Assembly: GCA_949286835.1 (NCBI GenBank)
Contig: CASEDP010000002.1
Span: forward strand, 55,924-119,923
Length of the DNA: 64,000 nucleotides
Direction of reading: 5' to 3'
Source: an uncultured Clostridia bacterium
Lineage (GTDB): Bacteria; Bacillota; Clostridia; Christensenellales; Borkfalkiaceae
Part shown: positions 1-9,802 of the stretch, in pieces
Layout of the letters: the number at the start of each line of letters is the position of its first letter
How positions within the stretch are numbered: position 1 is the first letter of the stretch
Made by a program: the position numbers and the translations under genes
Notes under the pieces: model-generated
Databases searched by the model: none
What the model saw: the letters and a program-made list of their open reading frames with translations, nothing else
Told to the model about the DNA's origin: nothing

Positions 1-39
1 GCGCGCGGGTATAAAATCAATCAAAAAAACGGTGATTAT

Positions 40-540
40 ATGTTTAATATTGTGCTTGTAGAGCCAGAAATTCCGCAGAATACGGGCAATATTGCAAGAA
101 CCTGCGCCGCGACGGGGTGCAGACTGCACCTTGTAAAACCGCTGGGATTTGAGATAAACGACAGATATTTAAAGCGCGCGGGGCTCGATTACTGGCAATA
201 CCTCGACGTGAAAATATGGGAAAATCTTGACGAGTTTTTTGCCGCAAACGGCGACGCCAAATTTTACTTTTTCACGACGAAAGGCAGAAAGCGGCATATT
301 GACGCGCGCTTTAACGAGGGCGACTTCCTCGTGTTCGGCAAGGAGACAAAGGGACTGCCCGAAAGTCTGCTTAAGGCTCACCCGGACAGTTGTCTGCGCA
401 TACCTATGCTGGGCGACCTGCGCTCTTTAAACCTTTCCAACTCGGTGGCGATAGCCGTGTACGAAGGTCTCCGGCAGTCCGACTTTGCCGGCTTCAACGT
501 ATCGGGGCAGCTCCACACTATGCGCTGGGAAGATATGTGA
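40..540 (+). CDS. trmL: tRNA (cytidine/uridine-2'-O-)-methyltransferase TrmL
   Basis: A 166-residue SPOUT-class methyltransferase, the usual length for TrmL. The family 2'-O-methylates the wobble nucleotide 34 of leucine tRNAs using S-adenosylmethionine and acts as a knotted homodimer in the cytoplasm. The three SPOUT motifs are visible: EPEIPQNTGNIART near the N-terminus, FGKETKGLP around residue 100, and SLNLSNSVAIAVYE around 130, which forms the trefoil knot that binds the cofactor. The ATG is preceded by a GGTGAT ribosome-binding site. It lies at the left edge, 61 bp ahead of rdgB, which has its own promoter. Family assignment is firm; the exact tRNA substrate is inferred from homology. 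Confidence 0.93.
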   Translation: MFNIVLVEPEIPQNTGNIARTCAATGCRLHLVKPLGFEINDRYLKRAGLDYWQYLDVKIWENLDEFFAANGDAKFYFFTTKGRKRHIDARFNEGDFLVFGKETKGLPESLLKAHPDSCLRIPMLGDLRSLNLSNSVAIAVYEGLRQSDFAGFNVSGQLHTMRWEDM

Positions 541-561
541 GGGGAAATTTGACTTCGCCCC

Positions 562-590
562 TTTACTTTTTGTCTTTTATACTGTATAAT
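562..590 (+). promoter_or_regulatory. Sigma-A-type promoter of rdgB (predicted leaderless)
   Basis: TTTACT (562-567), a 17-bp spacer, then TATAAT (585-590). Only 11 nt separate the -10 box from the rdgB ATG at 602 and no Shine-Dalgarno is present, so the mRNA should begin about 5 nt or less before the start codon. Confidence 0.7.
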
Positions 591-601
591 GATATACGAT
601 T

Positions 602-1177
602 ATGAGAACTTTGCCGAAAAAGATTGTCGTGGCAAGCGGCAACGTGCATAAAATTGAAGAGATTAAGCGCATATTCAGCGACGCGGAGATAATTTCTATG
701 CGCGAGGCGGGCTTTAAGGGCGACATAGAGGAGAGCGGAAAGACATTCAGGGAGAACGCGTACATCAAGGCAAAGGCGGTATGCGACTGCGTCAAGGCTC
801 CCGTTCTCGCCGACGACAGCGGGCTGTGCGTGGACGCGCTCGACGGCGCGCCCGGCGTTTATTCCGCGCGCTTTTCGGGCGGCAATTCCGCCGACAACAG
901 GGCGCTTTTATTGAAGAGAATGGAGGGTATTTCCCACCGCGCCGCCAGCTTTGCCTGTGCGGTATGCCTTATTTACCCCGACGGCAACGCGCTGTTCGGC
1001 GAGGGATATACGCGGGGCAAAATACTCTTCGAGGAAAAGGGAAACTGCGGTTTCGGTTATGACAGCATATTCTATTCGGATGACCTTAAAAAGTCCTTCG
1101 GCGAGGCGACGGAAGAGCAAAAGAACTCCGTCTCCCACCGCTACCGCGCGCTGGAAGATTTACGGAGCAAACTGTGA
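602..1177 (+). CDS. rdgB: XTP/dITP diphosphatase (RdgB/HAM1 family)
   Basis: 191 residues. The family hydrolyses non-canonical purine triphosphates (dITP, XTP, ITP) to monophosphate and pyrophosphate, cleaning the nucleotide pool. Visible motifs are the N-terminal ASGNVHKIEE nucleotide-binding segment, the catalytic DDSGLCVDAL segment around residue 70, GFGYDSIF around 150, and the C-terminal SHRYRAL signature. The ATG at 602 is the first in frame and sits right after a good promoter without a ribosome-binding site. The stop overlaps the GTG start of the next gene (GTGA, 4 nt), so the two are translationally coupled. An rdgB-yfcE pair is common in Firmicutes. Confidence 0.95.
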   Translation: MRTLPKKIVVASGNVHKIEEIKRIFSDAEIISMREAGFKGDIEESGKTFRENAYIKAKAVCDCVKAPVLADDSGLCVDALDGAPGVYSARFSGGNSADNRALLLKRMEGISHRAASFACAVCLIYPDGNALFGEGYTRGKILFEEKGNCGFGYDSIFYSDDLKKSFGEATEEQKNSVSHRYRALEDLRSKL

Positions 1178-1656
1178 AGACATTCATCGTAGTTAGCGAT
1201 ACTCACGGCAACAGGGCGGCTTTGGATAAGCTTGACCCCCTCTTTGCCGAAAACGACTATATAATACACCTGGGCGACACTTCGGGCGACGGCGCTGCGA
1301 TTGCGAGGCGCTATCCCGACAAGACATACCTTCTGAACGGCAACTGCGACATTATGCGCTGCGGCGAAAGCGAGACGATAATTGACGCCGAAGGCGTAAA
1401 GATTTTTGCCTGCCACGGCGACAGGTACGGCGTCAAGCACACGTACGAGCGAATTGCCGACAAGGCAAGGCAGGAGGGCTGCGCGGCGGCGCTCTTCGGA
1501 CACACGCACCGCGCCTGCGAGGAAGAGATGTACGGCGTTAAGCTGTTTAACCCCGGCACTCTCTCCAGATATTCACACAAGAGCTACCTCTACCTGGTCG
1601 TCTCCGACGGCAGGGTGACGGGCAAAATCGTCGACGCTGACGGTTTAATACAATAA
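1174..1656 (+). CDS. YfcE/MJ0936-family metallophosphoesterase
   Basis: 160-residue calcineurin-like phosphoesterase of the compact YfcE/YsnB type. Metal-binding motifs are in order: SDTHGN (residues 8-13), LGDTSGD (about 33), NGNCD (about 52), CHGDRYG (about 80) and GHTHRA (about 110). Such enzymes hydrolyse phosphodiesters in vitro with Mn2+; the physiological substrate is unknown. The GTG start overlaps the rdgB stop. A membrane-protein gene follows 12 bp downstream, so rdgB, this gene and the 317-aa gene probably form one transcript. Confidence 0.88.
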   Translation: MKTFIVVSDTHGNRAALDKLDPLFAENDYIIHLGDTSGDGAAIARRYPDKTYLLNGNCDIMRCGESETIIDAEGVKIFACHGDRYGVKHTYERIADKARQEGCAAALFGHTHRACEEEMYGVKLFNPGTLSRYSHKSYLYLVVSDGRVTGKIVDADGLIQ

Positions 1657-1668
1657 CGAGAGGCAAAT

Positions 1669-2622
1669 ATGAAATTCAAACACACATTTCAGGTCTTTAT
1701 CGACAACTTCTCAACGACGTATAAGCTGCTTTTGTACAAGCTGATAGTGACGCTGATCACCGTCGGGCTGTGCTGCGCCATTATACTCCCCACGCTCAGC
1801 CACATAACCGACACGGGCGAATACATAGCACTCAAGGACGCCGCAATCGAACTTTGGAACTCGCTGATAAACCTCGACACCAACCTGCTGCACGGCAATC
1901 TGGTTGCGCTGAGAGAGGCGCTTGACACCTTCCTCGAGATGCTTGGCACCAAGACGGGCGACTTTGCGCTTTGCGCAACCCTGCTCGTCGTGGTATACCT
2001 CATCAACCGCTTCCTTTCGGGAATAGGCACATACACGACGGGTTCGCTCATCAACGACAGAATGGCGCTGAGAACAAACTCCGCGTTCATCTACACGATG
2101 ACGAAAAACCTTGCAAAGTCCAGCCTGTTCAGCGTCATTTACGTGCCCGTATGCTTTGTATACGACCTCATATGCGCGCTAATATGCTTCGGTATAGTCA
2201 CCGTTTCGCCGATGCTCATCAAGATATTCGCGCTGACGACGCTGCTCATTCTGTTCGCGGCGCTCAAGAACACATTTGTATGCGACTGGCTGCCCTCCAT
2301 AATTCACGGCAAGATGTCCAACAAGGAAGCCATCATATATGCCGTTTCGAGGACGGGCAAAAAGACGGCATTCATCTTTTCCAACCTGCTGATAATTCAG
2401 CTTATAATAGTTGCGATGAACGTTGCGGCGTTCATACTTACTTTCGGCGCAGGACTTCTGATAACGCTGCCCGCCTCCTACATCATTTTAAACTGCTTCC
2501 AGTTCGTGAACTACTACGACGGAAACTCGATAAGGTACTTCCTCGACGAGAACACCATTATAGGTCCCGAGCGCGACAGACCTCTTACGAGGGAGGAATT
2601 CTTCCGCGGCGAAGAGGAATGA
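1669..2622 (+). CDS. Polytopic membrane protein, unknown function
   Basis: 317 residues, not recognised as a named family. Hydrophobic segments are visible near residues 20-45, 103-125, 150-200 (probably two) and 235-280, giving roughly five or six membrane spans. The C-terminus is short, charged and cytoplasmic-looking (Arg/Glu-rich). The start follows GAGAGGC. It is the last gene of the rdgB-yfcE unit and is closed by a strong terminator at 2671. No catalytic motif was seen. Confidence 0.75.
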   Translation: MKFKHTFQVFIDNFSTTYKLLLYKLIVTLITVGLCCAIILPTLSHITDTGEYIALKDAAIELWNSLINLDTNLLHGNLVALREALDTFLEMLGTKTGDFALCATLLVVVYLINRFLSGIGTYTTGSLINDRMALRTNSAFIYTMTKNLAKSSLFSVIYVPVCFVYDLICALICFGIVTVSPMLIKIFALTTLLILFAALKNTFVCDWLPSIIHGKMSNKEAIIYAVSRTGKKTAFIFSNLLIIQLIIVAMNVAAFILTFGAGLLITLPASYIILNCFQFVNYYDGNSIRYFLDENTIIGPERDRPLTREEFFRGEEE

Positions 2623-2670
2623 TGCATTTTGCCGCATAAATTATCACAAATTTTATGACAAATTTAAATT

Positions 2671-2698
2671 TCCCCCTTTACAAAGGGGGATTTTTTTT
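2671..2698 (+). terminator. Rho-independent terminator after the 317-aa membrane gene
   Basis: TCCCCCTTT pairs with AAAGGGGGA across a two-base loop (2671-2690), followed by eight T residues (2691-2698). Confidence 0.85.
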
Positions 2699-2776
2699 AT
2701 ATAATTATCTATGACGATAAGTCATATCATATAATTGCGCAAGAGATATACTGCTTGCGGTGGTAAGGAGGACAAG

Positions 2777-4507
2777 ATGGACTATAAAAAGGCTTATGAA
2801 AGCTGGCTTGCCGATGCGAGGCTTAATGCCGAGGCAAAACAGGAACTCAGCGCTATTGCCACTGACGAAAAGGAAATAGAGTACAGCTTCGGCGCCGAAC
2901 TCGAGTTCGGCACTGCGGGAATGAGAGGAATTATAGGATACGGCACCAACAAGATGAACGTATATACCGTGTCCCGCGCGACGATGGGTCTGAGCGAGTT
3001 TATAAAGGGTCTCGGACAGGAGGCTATGGACAGGGGCGTAGCGATTTCCTACGATACCCGTCTGAAGAGCGACGTGTTCGCGCGCGCGGCGGCCGACGTG
3101 CTTGCAGCAAACGGCATCAGGGCATACGTATTCTCCGACGTGCACCCCGTACCTATGCTGTCCTTCGCGGTCAGGGATTTAGGTACGATTGCGGGCATTA
3201 TGATTACCGCATCGCACAACCCCAAGCAGTACAACGGATATAAGGTCTATGGCGCGGACGGCGCACAGATGAGCCCCGAGGACACCAAGGTGGTGGTAAA
3301 CAGCATACAGAAGATTACCGACTACCTCTCCGCCCCCGTTCCCACGGCAGAACAGCGCAAAAAGTACATCAGCGAAGTTCCCGCCAAAGTGGACAAGAAC
3401 TATTATAAAGAGCTGACGAAGCTGACGCTCTCCAAGAAAGCCGTAAAAGCCTGCGGCAAGGACCTCAAGCTCGTCTATACCCCCGTACACGGCTCCGGCT
3501 ATGTACCCGTTACCACCATATTGAAGAAGATAGGCATCAACGCCACCGTAGTTCAGGAACAGGTCGCAAAGGACCCCGAGTTCAGCACGGTAAAGGTTCC
3601 CAACCCCGAATATAAGGAGACGCTGACGATGGGCATCAAGCTCGCCGAAAAGATCGGCGCGACCGTCGTATTCGGCACCGACCCAGACAGCGACCGCCTC
3701 GGCGTTGCGGTAAAGAACGACAAGGGCGAATTTGAAGCTCTTTCCGGCAACCAGGTGGGCATACTCCTCCTCGACTACATACTCACCCGCCTCGAAGAGG
3801 ACGGCGACCTGCCCAAAAATGCGGCGGTAGTCAAGTCATTCGTTACGACGGGTATGGCAAAGCCCATCTGCCAGAAGTTCGGCGTAACGCTGTTTGAAGT
3901 GCCCGTCGGCTTCAAGTTCATCGGCGAAAAGATAAAGCTCTGGGAGAGGGACCACTCCCACACCTTTGTGTTCGGCTTCGAGGAGAGCTGCGGCTACCTC
4001 CGCGGCACGCACGCAAGGGACAAGGACGCCGTGGTTGCCTCTATGCTCTGCGCGGAGATGGTATGCTATTACACCTATAAGGGCAAGACGGTCTTCGACA
4101 GGCTCAACGAGATATATAAGACATACGGCTATGTGCTCGACTGCAACGTATCGATACAGTATCAGGGTCTGAACGCGATGAAGGAGATGAACGCCGTCGT
4201 AGACGCCCTCAAGGTTGCACCCGTAAAGCACTTTGACATCTACGAGGTATCTTCATTCAGAGACTATTCCAGGGACGAAAAGACCGACCTCGTGACGGGC
4301 GAAAAGTCGCCTATCGGCTCGCCCAAGACCAACTGCGTATACTATGAACTAAAGAACGGCAGCTTTGTCTGCGTGCGTCCTTCGGGAACCGAGCCCAAGC
4401 TCAAGATTTACTACTCCGTAAAGGCAAACAACAAGGCAGATGCCGAGGTTACGCTCGGCAAGCTCCAGACCGCCGTCGAGGAGATGCTTGCAAAGGCAAA
4501 GAAGTAA
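2777..4507 (+). CDS. pgcA: Phosphoglucomutase/phosphomannomutase (alpha-PGM family)
   Basis: 576 residues, the usual length of the Firmicutes PgcA type. It interconverts glucose-1-phosphate and glucose-6-phosphate, supplying glycolipid, cell-wall and storage-polysaccharide precursors. All four domain signatures are present: the phosphoserine loop TASHNPKQYNGYK (about residue 144, Ser phosphorylated in the active enzyme), the metal loop DPDSDRLG (about 302), the sugar-binding GFEESCGY (about 400) and the phosphate-binding RPSGTEPKL (about 533). The ATG at 2777 was chosen over an in-frame upstream ATG at 2735 because it alone has a ribosome-binding site (AAGGAGGAC, 6-7 nt upstream). Monocistronic, with terminators on both sides. 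Confidence 0.95.
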   Translation: MDYKKAYESWLADARLNAEAKQELSAIATDEKEIEYSFGAELEFGTAGMRGIIGYGTNKMNVYTVSRATMGLSEFIKGLGQEAMDRGVAISYDTRLKSDVFARAAADVLAANGIRAYVFSDVHPVPMLSFAVRDLGTIAGIMITASHNPKQYNGYKVYGADGAQMSPEDTKVVVNSIQKITDYLSAPVPTAEQRKKYISEVPAKVDKNYYKELTKLTLSKKAVKACGKDLKLVYTPVHGSGYVPVTTILKKIGINATVVQEQVAKDPEFSTVKVPNPEYKETLTMGIKLAEKIGATVVFGTDPDSDRLGVAVKNDKGEFEALSGNQVGILLLDYILTRLEEDGDLPKNAAVVKSFVTTGMAKPICQKFGVTLFEVPVGFKFIGEKIKLWERDHSHTFVFGFEESCGYLRGTHARDKDAVVASMLCAEMVCYYTYKGKTVFDRLNEIYKTYGYVLDCNVSIQYQGLNAMKEMNAVVDALKVAPVKHFDIYEVSSFRDYSRDEKTDLVTGEKSPIGSPKTNCVYYELKNGSFVCVRPSGTEPKLKIYYSVKANNKADAEVTLGKLQTAVEEMLAKAKK

Positions 4508-4526
4508 TTATTTTATAGAATAGTGC

Positions 4527-4566
4527 GCCGCCCCGCGCGATAGACTATCGCGCGGGGCGGCTTTTT
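4527..4566 (+). terminator. Terminator of pgcA
   Basis: A 16-bp perfect stem (4527-4542 with 4546-4561, three-base loop) followed by TTTTT. Confidence 0.9.
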
Positions 4567-4663
4567 CTGTGTACTGAAATTTTGCGCTGTATATGGCAGG
4601 GCGGGCGCCGTAATGCGGCGCAGGGCGGTTTTGTCGCCCCGACATTGCCCCTCAATATGGCAG

Positions 4664-4700
4664 GGGCGTGCGCCGTTCTTCGGCGCACGCCCAATATTTT
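4664..4700. terminator. Second hairpin between convergent genes
   Basis: A 12-bp perfect stem, GGGCGTGCGCCG at 4664-4675 with its complement at 4681-4692, followed on the + strand by AATATTTTTATT. It lies between convergent pgcA and the hydrolase gene at 4732. The 100 bp just before it also contains a degenerate copy of a short dispersed repeat. Confidence 0.5.
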
Positions 4701-4731
4701 TATTGTCGTTTAAGCAAAAGGATAGCCGCCG

Positions 4732-5994
4732 CTAATCCGTCCAGCCCGTACGGTTCGCCTTGAACCATTCGGTATCCTTTAGCTTTGTGGTATTGTTGCT
4801 GCACCAGAGCTTGAGCTGGTTTTCGTCGATATAGAACACTATGTCGCCGTTCATAGGCTCGAACGTGCCCGCGTCGTAGTCTATGCACATAGTCGTTACG
4901 TAGACGTTTTCGGTGTACTTGCTTACCCTGTCAATGAACGCCTGCGTGGGGAAGGTGTTGTCGGGGTTGTCGGTGTATTCGGTTGCGCCTGCGCAGCAGC
5001 ATACGGCTATGTTTTCAGGCTGAATTACCGAAAGCAGCTTATCCGTCGTGGAGGTCTTGCTGCCGTGGTGACCGCCCTTGAAGAGCTTTACCTTAGGGAG
5101 CTGGTTGTCGTCTACGAGGTGGCTCTCGCCGTCGCCCTCGAGGTCGCCCGTGAAGAGATAGTGGCTCGCCTCGCCCTCAGCGGGAGTATAGCTGAGGAGA
5201 ACGCATACGGAATAGTCGTTTTCGTCCGCCGTCTCGTTTTCGTAATAGTAGTTATACAGCACGTTGAGAGTAAGCGTTCCGTCGTCGTTGAGGGCATAGC
5301 TTTTGGACGCGCCGTCCCTTTCATACCAGCACTGGGTCGCAGTATAGACGGTTGCGCCCCTTTCCTCCGCAAATTCGGTTGCGGCGACATAGTCCTTATA
5401 AATCTGGCTGTCGGTGTTGTGACCGGAGAACTCAATTATAGTACCTATGTTATACCTGTAGAGTATGCCCGTCTTTGTGCCGCCGTCGGAGTTGCCGACA
5501 AAGCCTGCTATGTGGTCCTGGTGCGCGTGTGTGGCAATGACGTATTCGAGAGTACCGTCCGTGCAGTACTGGTCTATGTATGCGCTTATCGTGCTGGCGC
5601 TGCTCTTCCTCGAGCCGGCATCTATAAGTACTTCGGTATCGCCGCACTTTATTAAAGTGCTGTCGCCCGTGTACTTATTGCCGAGCTGAAGAAAATGAAT
5701 GGAGAACTGCGACGTTGCAATGTCCGCGAGCTCGCCTTCGGGTACGGGCTGAGAATTTACCCCCTCCGTGCCCTCAGGGTCGTCGTCATCGCTGTCGTAA
5801 TAGAGCGTCTTGGTGTATTCGAGGTATGCCGCCTTAGCCTTGTCGTAGAGCTTGTAGAACGTTTCGGGGAAGAAGAAATAGAGCACCAGAGCCGCTATTA
5901 CAAGCAGCAATATTATGGTGACTATGACCGCCGCAACGCGCGCAATGAACCTCTTTTTCTTTGCAGAAGTTCTGCCTTTCTTTTTTGTTGCCAT
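4732..5994 (-). CDS. Membrane-anchored ComEC/Rec2-like MBL-fold hydrolase
   Basis: 420 residues. A Lys-rich cytoplasmic N-terminus is followed by one strong membrane span (about residues 17-45) and a short acidic linker. The rest is an extracytoplasmic metallo-beta-lactamase domain with the metal motif THAHQDHIAG (about residue 155) and later LFTGDLEGDGE and GHHGSKTST. The order and spacing match the soluble hydrolase domain of ComEC, a proposed nuclease, but the competence channel is absent, so this is one of the stand-alone secreted ComEC-like hydrolases of Firmicutes. The substrate (nucleic acid or phosphodiester) is unproven. The ATG follows GAGG. It starts 54 bp after valS ends on the same strand and may be read through from it. 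Confidence 0.82.
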   Translation of the reverse strand: MATKKKGRTSAKKKRFIARVAAVIVTIILLLVIAALVLYFFFPETFYKLYDKAKAAYLEYTKTLYYDSDDDDPEGTEGVNSQPVPEGELADIATSQFSIHFLQLGNKYTGDSTLIKCGDTEVLIDAGSRKSSASTISAYIDQYCTDGTLEYVIATHAHQDHIAGFVGNSDGGTKTGILYRYNIGTIIEFSGHNTDSQIYKDYVAATEFAEERGATVYTATQCWYERDGASKSYALNDDGTLTLNVLYNYYYENETADENDYSVCVLLSYTPAEGEASHYLFTGDLEGDGESHLVDDNQLPKVKLFKGGHHGSKTSTTDKLLSVIQPENIAVCCCAGATEYTDNPDNTFPTQAFIDRVSKYTENVYVTTMCIDYDAGTFEPMNGDIVFYIDENQLKLWCSNNTTKLKDTEWFKANRTGWTD

Positions 5995-6047
5995 ATTTTC
6001 CTCAATATGCCCGTCGGCGCAACGAATGCGCCGAACGGTAGATTATC

Positions 6048-8666
6048 TTATAGATTTTTGAGCTGATTGAGTATCTTATCCCTCATCTCGATGAACTTGT
6101 TGAGCTTTTCCCTCTCCGCATCCACCAGCTTTTTGGGCGCCTTGGAGATGAACCCGTGATTGTTGAGCTTGCCGTCGGCGCGCTTGATTTCGCCCATCAC
6201 CCTGTCGAGTTCGGCATTGAGCCTCGCCCTCTCCTTTTCGGCGTCGACGAGCTCGCCCATAGGGATATACAGCGTGCCTATGCCCGTCACCTTGGTTATG
6301 AGCTTTTCGCCCGCCTCCTCCTGCGAGGAGATGACCTTTATGCCCTCCGCCCCCGCGAGCTTGCATATGCACTCCGCATTGGTCTGAATGAGGCGCTTTG
6401 CGTCGGTGACGAGATAGACGTTGACCTTCTTGGAAGGCGCACAGCCCGTCTCTACCTTGACTTCCCTTATCGCCTTGATTACGTCCATCACGCCGACGAA
6501 GGCAGCAGCCTCCTTCTTATATGCGAGCTTGGAGTTGTATCTGGGGAAGGGCGCGACCATTATGTAGCCCTCCGTCCCCGGCAAATTCCGATATATCTCC
6601 TCCGTGATATAGGGCACGAAGGGGTGAAGCAGCCTGAGCGCGTTGTCGAGCACGAAGTAGAGCACGCTGACCGCGCCGTCCTTCCTTGCGTCGTCGTCCG
6701 ACCACAGCGCGGGCTTGGTGAGTTCTATATACCAGTCGCAGAAGTCCGACCACATAAAGTCGTACATTATCTGGCAGGCAATTCCCAGCTCGAACTTGTT
6801 GAGCATAAGCGTCACGTCGCGTATTGCAGACTGCAGACGGGAGATTATCCACTTATCCGCAGGGGTGAGCTTTATCTCCGTGACGGGCTTGATGTTCCTG
6901 CCCTCGCAGTTCATAATGACGTAGCGGCTGGCGTTCCAGACTTTGTTCATAAAGTTGCGGCACGCCTCTGCCTTGCCGTCAGAGTATCTGGTATCGTTGC
7001 CCGGCGCAACGCCCTGCAACAGGGAGAACCTGAGGCTGTCCGCGCCGTATTTGTCGATTACCTCGAGCGGGTCAATGCCGTTGCCCAGCGACTTGGACAT
7101 CTTCCTGCCCTGTTCGTCCCTGACCAGCCCGTGAATGAGCACGTCGCGGAAGGGAACTTTGCGCATATGCTCCAGCCCGGAGAATATCATTCTGGCAACC
7201 CAGAAGAAGATTATGTCGTATCCCGTGACCAGAACGTCTGTGGGATAGAAATATTCGAGGTCGGAGGTATCGTCGGGATAGCCGAGCGTTGAGAACGGCC
7301 ACAGCGCCGAGGAGAACCAGGTGTCGAGCACGTCCTCGTCCTGATATATCTTCGTGCTGCCGCAGTCGGGACAACAATCGGGGTCGGTCTTGGAGCAGAT
7401 GACCTTGCCGCAGTCGGGGCAATACCACACGGGTATTCTGTGACCCCACCAGAGCTGACGGGAGATGCACCAGTCCTTGACGTTTTCCATCCAGTTGTAG
7501 TAAATCTTTGCAAACCTTTCGGGCACGAAAGTCGTCTTTTTGTCGGTGACAGCCGCGATTGCGGGCTTTGCGAGCGGCTCCATCTTTACGAACCACTGCT
7601 TTGAGACAATGGGCTCTACCGACGTATGGCAGCGGTAGCAATGCCCTACGTTGTGGCTGTGCGGCTCTATCTTTACGAGATTGCCGCGCTCCTTAAGCTC
7701 CTCTACGACCGCCTTTCTGCACTCGTAGCGGTCCATACCGACATATTTTCCCGCAAGTTCGTTCATAGTGCCGTCGTCGTTCATCACCTTTACGACGGGC
7801 AGGTTGTGCCTTAAGCCGACCTCGAAGTCGTTGGGGTCGTGCGCGGGTGTAATCTTGACGCAGCCCGTGCCGAAGGTCATATCCGCGTGCTCGTCTGCGA
7901 CGACGGGAATGGGCTTGTTGATTATGGGCAGAATGACGTTCTTGCCGATGTATGCCTTATACCTCTCGTCGGCGGGGTTGACGGCGACAGCCGTGTCGCC
8001 GAACATAGTCTCGGGGCGGGTGGTGGCAACTACGACGCCCTCCGTATCCGACCCCTCGAGGAAGTACTTGAGGTGCCAGAAGTTGGACGCCTCCTCCGAA
8101 TATTCGACCTCCGCGTCCGAAAGCGCCGTTCTGCAGCAGGGACACCAGTTGATAATCCTCGAACCGCGGTAGATGAGACCCTTGTCGTAGAGATTGACGA
8201 ACACCTCCCTGACCGCTTTGGAACACTTTTCGTCCATAGTGAAGGCAAGGCGCGACCAGTCGCAGGAGGAGCCGAGCTTTTTGAGCTGGGAGACTATCCT
8301 GTTGCCGTACTTTTCCTTCCACGCCCAGGCGTGTTCGAGAAATTGTTCCCTGGTCAAATCCTCCTTCTTTATGCCCTGCTTTGCAAGCTCTTCCGCCACC
8401 TTGACTTCGGTGGCTATCGACGCGTGGTCGGTGCCGGGCAGCCAGAGCGCGCAATAGCCCTGCATCCTCTTGAAGCGGATGATTGTATCCTGCATCGTCT
8501 CGTCCATAGCGTGCCCCATATGAAGCTGCCCCGTGACGTTGGGGGGCGGCATCATTATGGTGAAGGGAACTTTATCGTCGTCCCTTACCGCCTTGAAATA
8601 TCCCTTTTCTTCCCAATCTCTGTAAATTCTGTCCTCAAATTCTTTGGGGTTATAGGTCTTTTCCAT
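6048..8666 (-). CDS. valS: Valyl-tRNA synthetase
   Basis: 872 residues, normal for bacterial ValRS. It charges tRNA-Val and edits mischarged Thr. Class I signatures are present: [14 protein letters not shown] (HIGH equivalent, about residue 40-53) and KMSKS (about 523). The editing domain contains [10 protein letters not shown]. Two zinc-like CPDCG pairs lie before the catalytic C-terminal half (about 415-450). A C-terminal coiled-coil arm rich in Lys/Glu and Arg ends the protein. The ATG at 8666 is preferred over a GTG immediately upstream because AAGGTG is then correctly spaced. A divergent promoter region separates it from the ABC operon at 8807. Confidence 0.96.
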   Translation of the reverse strand: MEKTYNPKEFEDRIYRDWEEKGYFKAVRDDDKVPFTIMMPPPNVTGQLHMGHAMDETMQDTIIRFKRMQGYCALWLPGTDHASIATEVKVAEELAKQGIKKEDLTREQFLEHAWAWKEKYGNRIVSQLKKLGSSCDWSRLAFTMDEKCSKAVREVFVNLYDKGLIYRGSRIINWCPCCRTALSDAEVEYSEEASNFWHLKYFLEGSDTEGVVVATTRPETMFGDTAVAVNPADERYKAYIGKNVILPIINKPIPVVADEHADMTFGTGCVKITPAHDPNDFEVGLRHNLPVVKVMNDDGTMNELAGKYVGMDRYECRKAVVEELKERGNLVKIEPHSHNVGHCYRCHTSVEPIVSKQWFVKMEPLAKPAIAAVTDKKTTFVPERFAKIYYNWMENVKDWCISRQLWWGHRIPVWYCPDCGKVICSKTDPDCCPDCGSTKIYQDEDVLDTWFSSALWPFSTLGYPDDTSDLEYFYPTDVLVTGYDIIFFWVARMIFSGLEHMRKVPFRDVLIHGLVRDEQGRKMSKSLGNGIDPLEVIDKYGADSLRFSLLQGVAPGNDTRYSDGKAEACRNFMNKVWNASRYVIMNCEGRNIKPVTEIKLTPADKWIISRLQSAIRDVTLMLNKFELGIACQIMYDFMWSDFCDWYIELTKPALWSDDDARKDGAVSVLYFVLDNALRLLHPFVPYITEEIYRNLPGTEGYIMVAPFPRYNSKLAYKKEAAAFVGVMDVIKAIREVKVETGCAPSKKVNVYLVTDAKRLIQTNAECICKLAGAEGIKVISSQEEAGEKLITKVTGIGTLYIPMGELVDAEKERARLNAELDRVMGEIKRADGKLNNHGFISKAPKKLVDAEREKLNKFIEMRDKILNQLKNL

Positions 8667-8806
8667 CACAATTCACCTTTTTTTGACTTATCTCTCAATT
8701 GACGCATTTAATAATACGGTATTAGTATAAAACAATTGCTCCCCCGTTGTCAATCGTAAGCGCGCAAGCATAAAATGTATTATTAAATTTTTTTAAGGAG
8801 AAGAAA

Positions 8807-9802
8807 TTGAAAAAACACATACTCAGCATTCTCGTTGCGGCGGTGACGGCACTGTTTGTACCCTTTGCCTTCGCCTCCTGCAAGAAGGAAGATAACCTTG
8901 TACGCATTAACGAGGTGACGCACTCGGTGTTCTATGCTCCCCTCTACCTTGCCGACGCAATAGGATATTTCGGCGAAGAGGGCATCGAGATAGAGCTGAC
9001 CAACGGCGGCGGTGCCGACGCGACTATGGCGGCGGTGCTCTCCGGCTCGGCAGACGTCGGCTTCTGCGGACCCGAGGCGGCGATATACGTAATTATAGGC
9101 GGCTCTACAGACAGCCCTAAGGTATTCGGTCAGCTTACAAAGCGCGACGGAAGCTTCCTTGTGGGCAGAAATGACGAACCCGACTTTGAATGGTCCGACC
9201 TGGAGGGAAAGGAAATACTTGCGGGCAGAAAGGGCGGCGTACCCGCGATGACGTTTGAATATACCCTCGACGAGCTGGGCGTGAATGCCACGCTGAACTA
9301 TGACGTGGCGTTCAATATGATGACCTCCGCCTTCGAGAGCGGCATTGCCGACTACTGCACGATGTTCGAACCCGTGGCGAGCGAATATCAGGCTGCAGGC
9401 AAGGGATATATAGTCGCCTCCGTCGGCGAGCAGTCGGGCGAGGTGCCCTATACCTGCTTTATGGCAAAGCAGAGCTATATAGACGCCAATCCCGAAAAAA
9501 TTGAAGCGCTGCTCACGGGCATAACAAAGGCGGTAAAATACATCAACGAAAACGACGCCGAAAACTGCGCAGAGCTGATTGCACCCTATTTCGACGGGAC
9601 TTCCGTGGCGTCGCTTGCCACCTCCATTGAAAACTACAAGGCAATTGACGCCTGGGTAACCGATATGGCAATGAAGCCCTCCGCCCTTGACAACCTTCAG
9701 GCGATTATGGAAAACAGCGGAGAACTTGCACGGCGGGTGGCGTTTGAAGAACTTGTGCTGACGGACGCAGCGCACGCCGTATACGAAAAGATTTACTTAT
9801 GA
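8807..9802 (+). CDS. ABC transporter substrate-binding lipoprotein (NMT1/SsuA/ThiY-like)
   Basis: 331 residues. The N-terminus is a lipoprotein signal peptide ending in FASC (Cys about residue 25), so the mature protein should be lipid-anchored outside the membrane. The body matches the NMT1/THI5-like fold: an early strand leading to VFYAPLYLADAIGYFGEEGI, the phase typical of SsuA, TauA and ThiY, then GGGADATMAAVLSGSADVGF. These bind sulfonates, nitrate or thiamine pyrimidine precursors. The ligand cannot be told from sequence. No TPP-riboswitch consensus was seen upstream. The start is TTG, fixed by AAGGAG seven nt before it. The stop overlaps the ATG of the ATPase (ATGA). Confidence 0.86.
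   Translation: MKKHILSILVAAVTALFVPFAFASCKKEDNLVRINEVTHSVFYAPLYLADAIGYFGEEGIEIELTNGGGADATMAAVLSGSADVGFCGPEAAIYVIIGGSTDSPKVFGQLTKRDGSFLVGRNDEPDFEWSDLEGKEILAGRKGGVPAMTFEYTLDELGVNATLNYDVAFNMMTSAFESGIADYCTMFEPVASEYQAAGKGYIVASVGEQSGEVPYTCFMAKQSYIDANPEKIEALLTGITKAVKYINENDAENCAELIAPYFDGTSVASLATSIENYKAIDAWVTDMAMKPSALDNLQAIMENSGELARRVAFEELVLTDAAHAVYEKIYL

Noticed and set aside
6156..7292. 378-codon + strand frame opposite valS
   Set aside because: Lies wholly inside a certain valyl-tRNA synthetase gene and has no start signal.
8670..8806. Possible thiamine riboswitch ahead of the ThiY-like importer
   Set aside because: The gap is only 140 bp, with no CTGAGA-type core; a normal promoter (TTGTCA, TAAAAT) and ribosome-binding site explain it.
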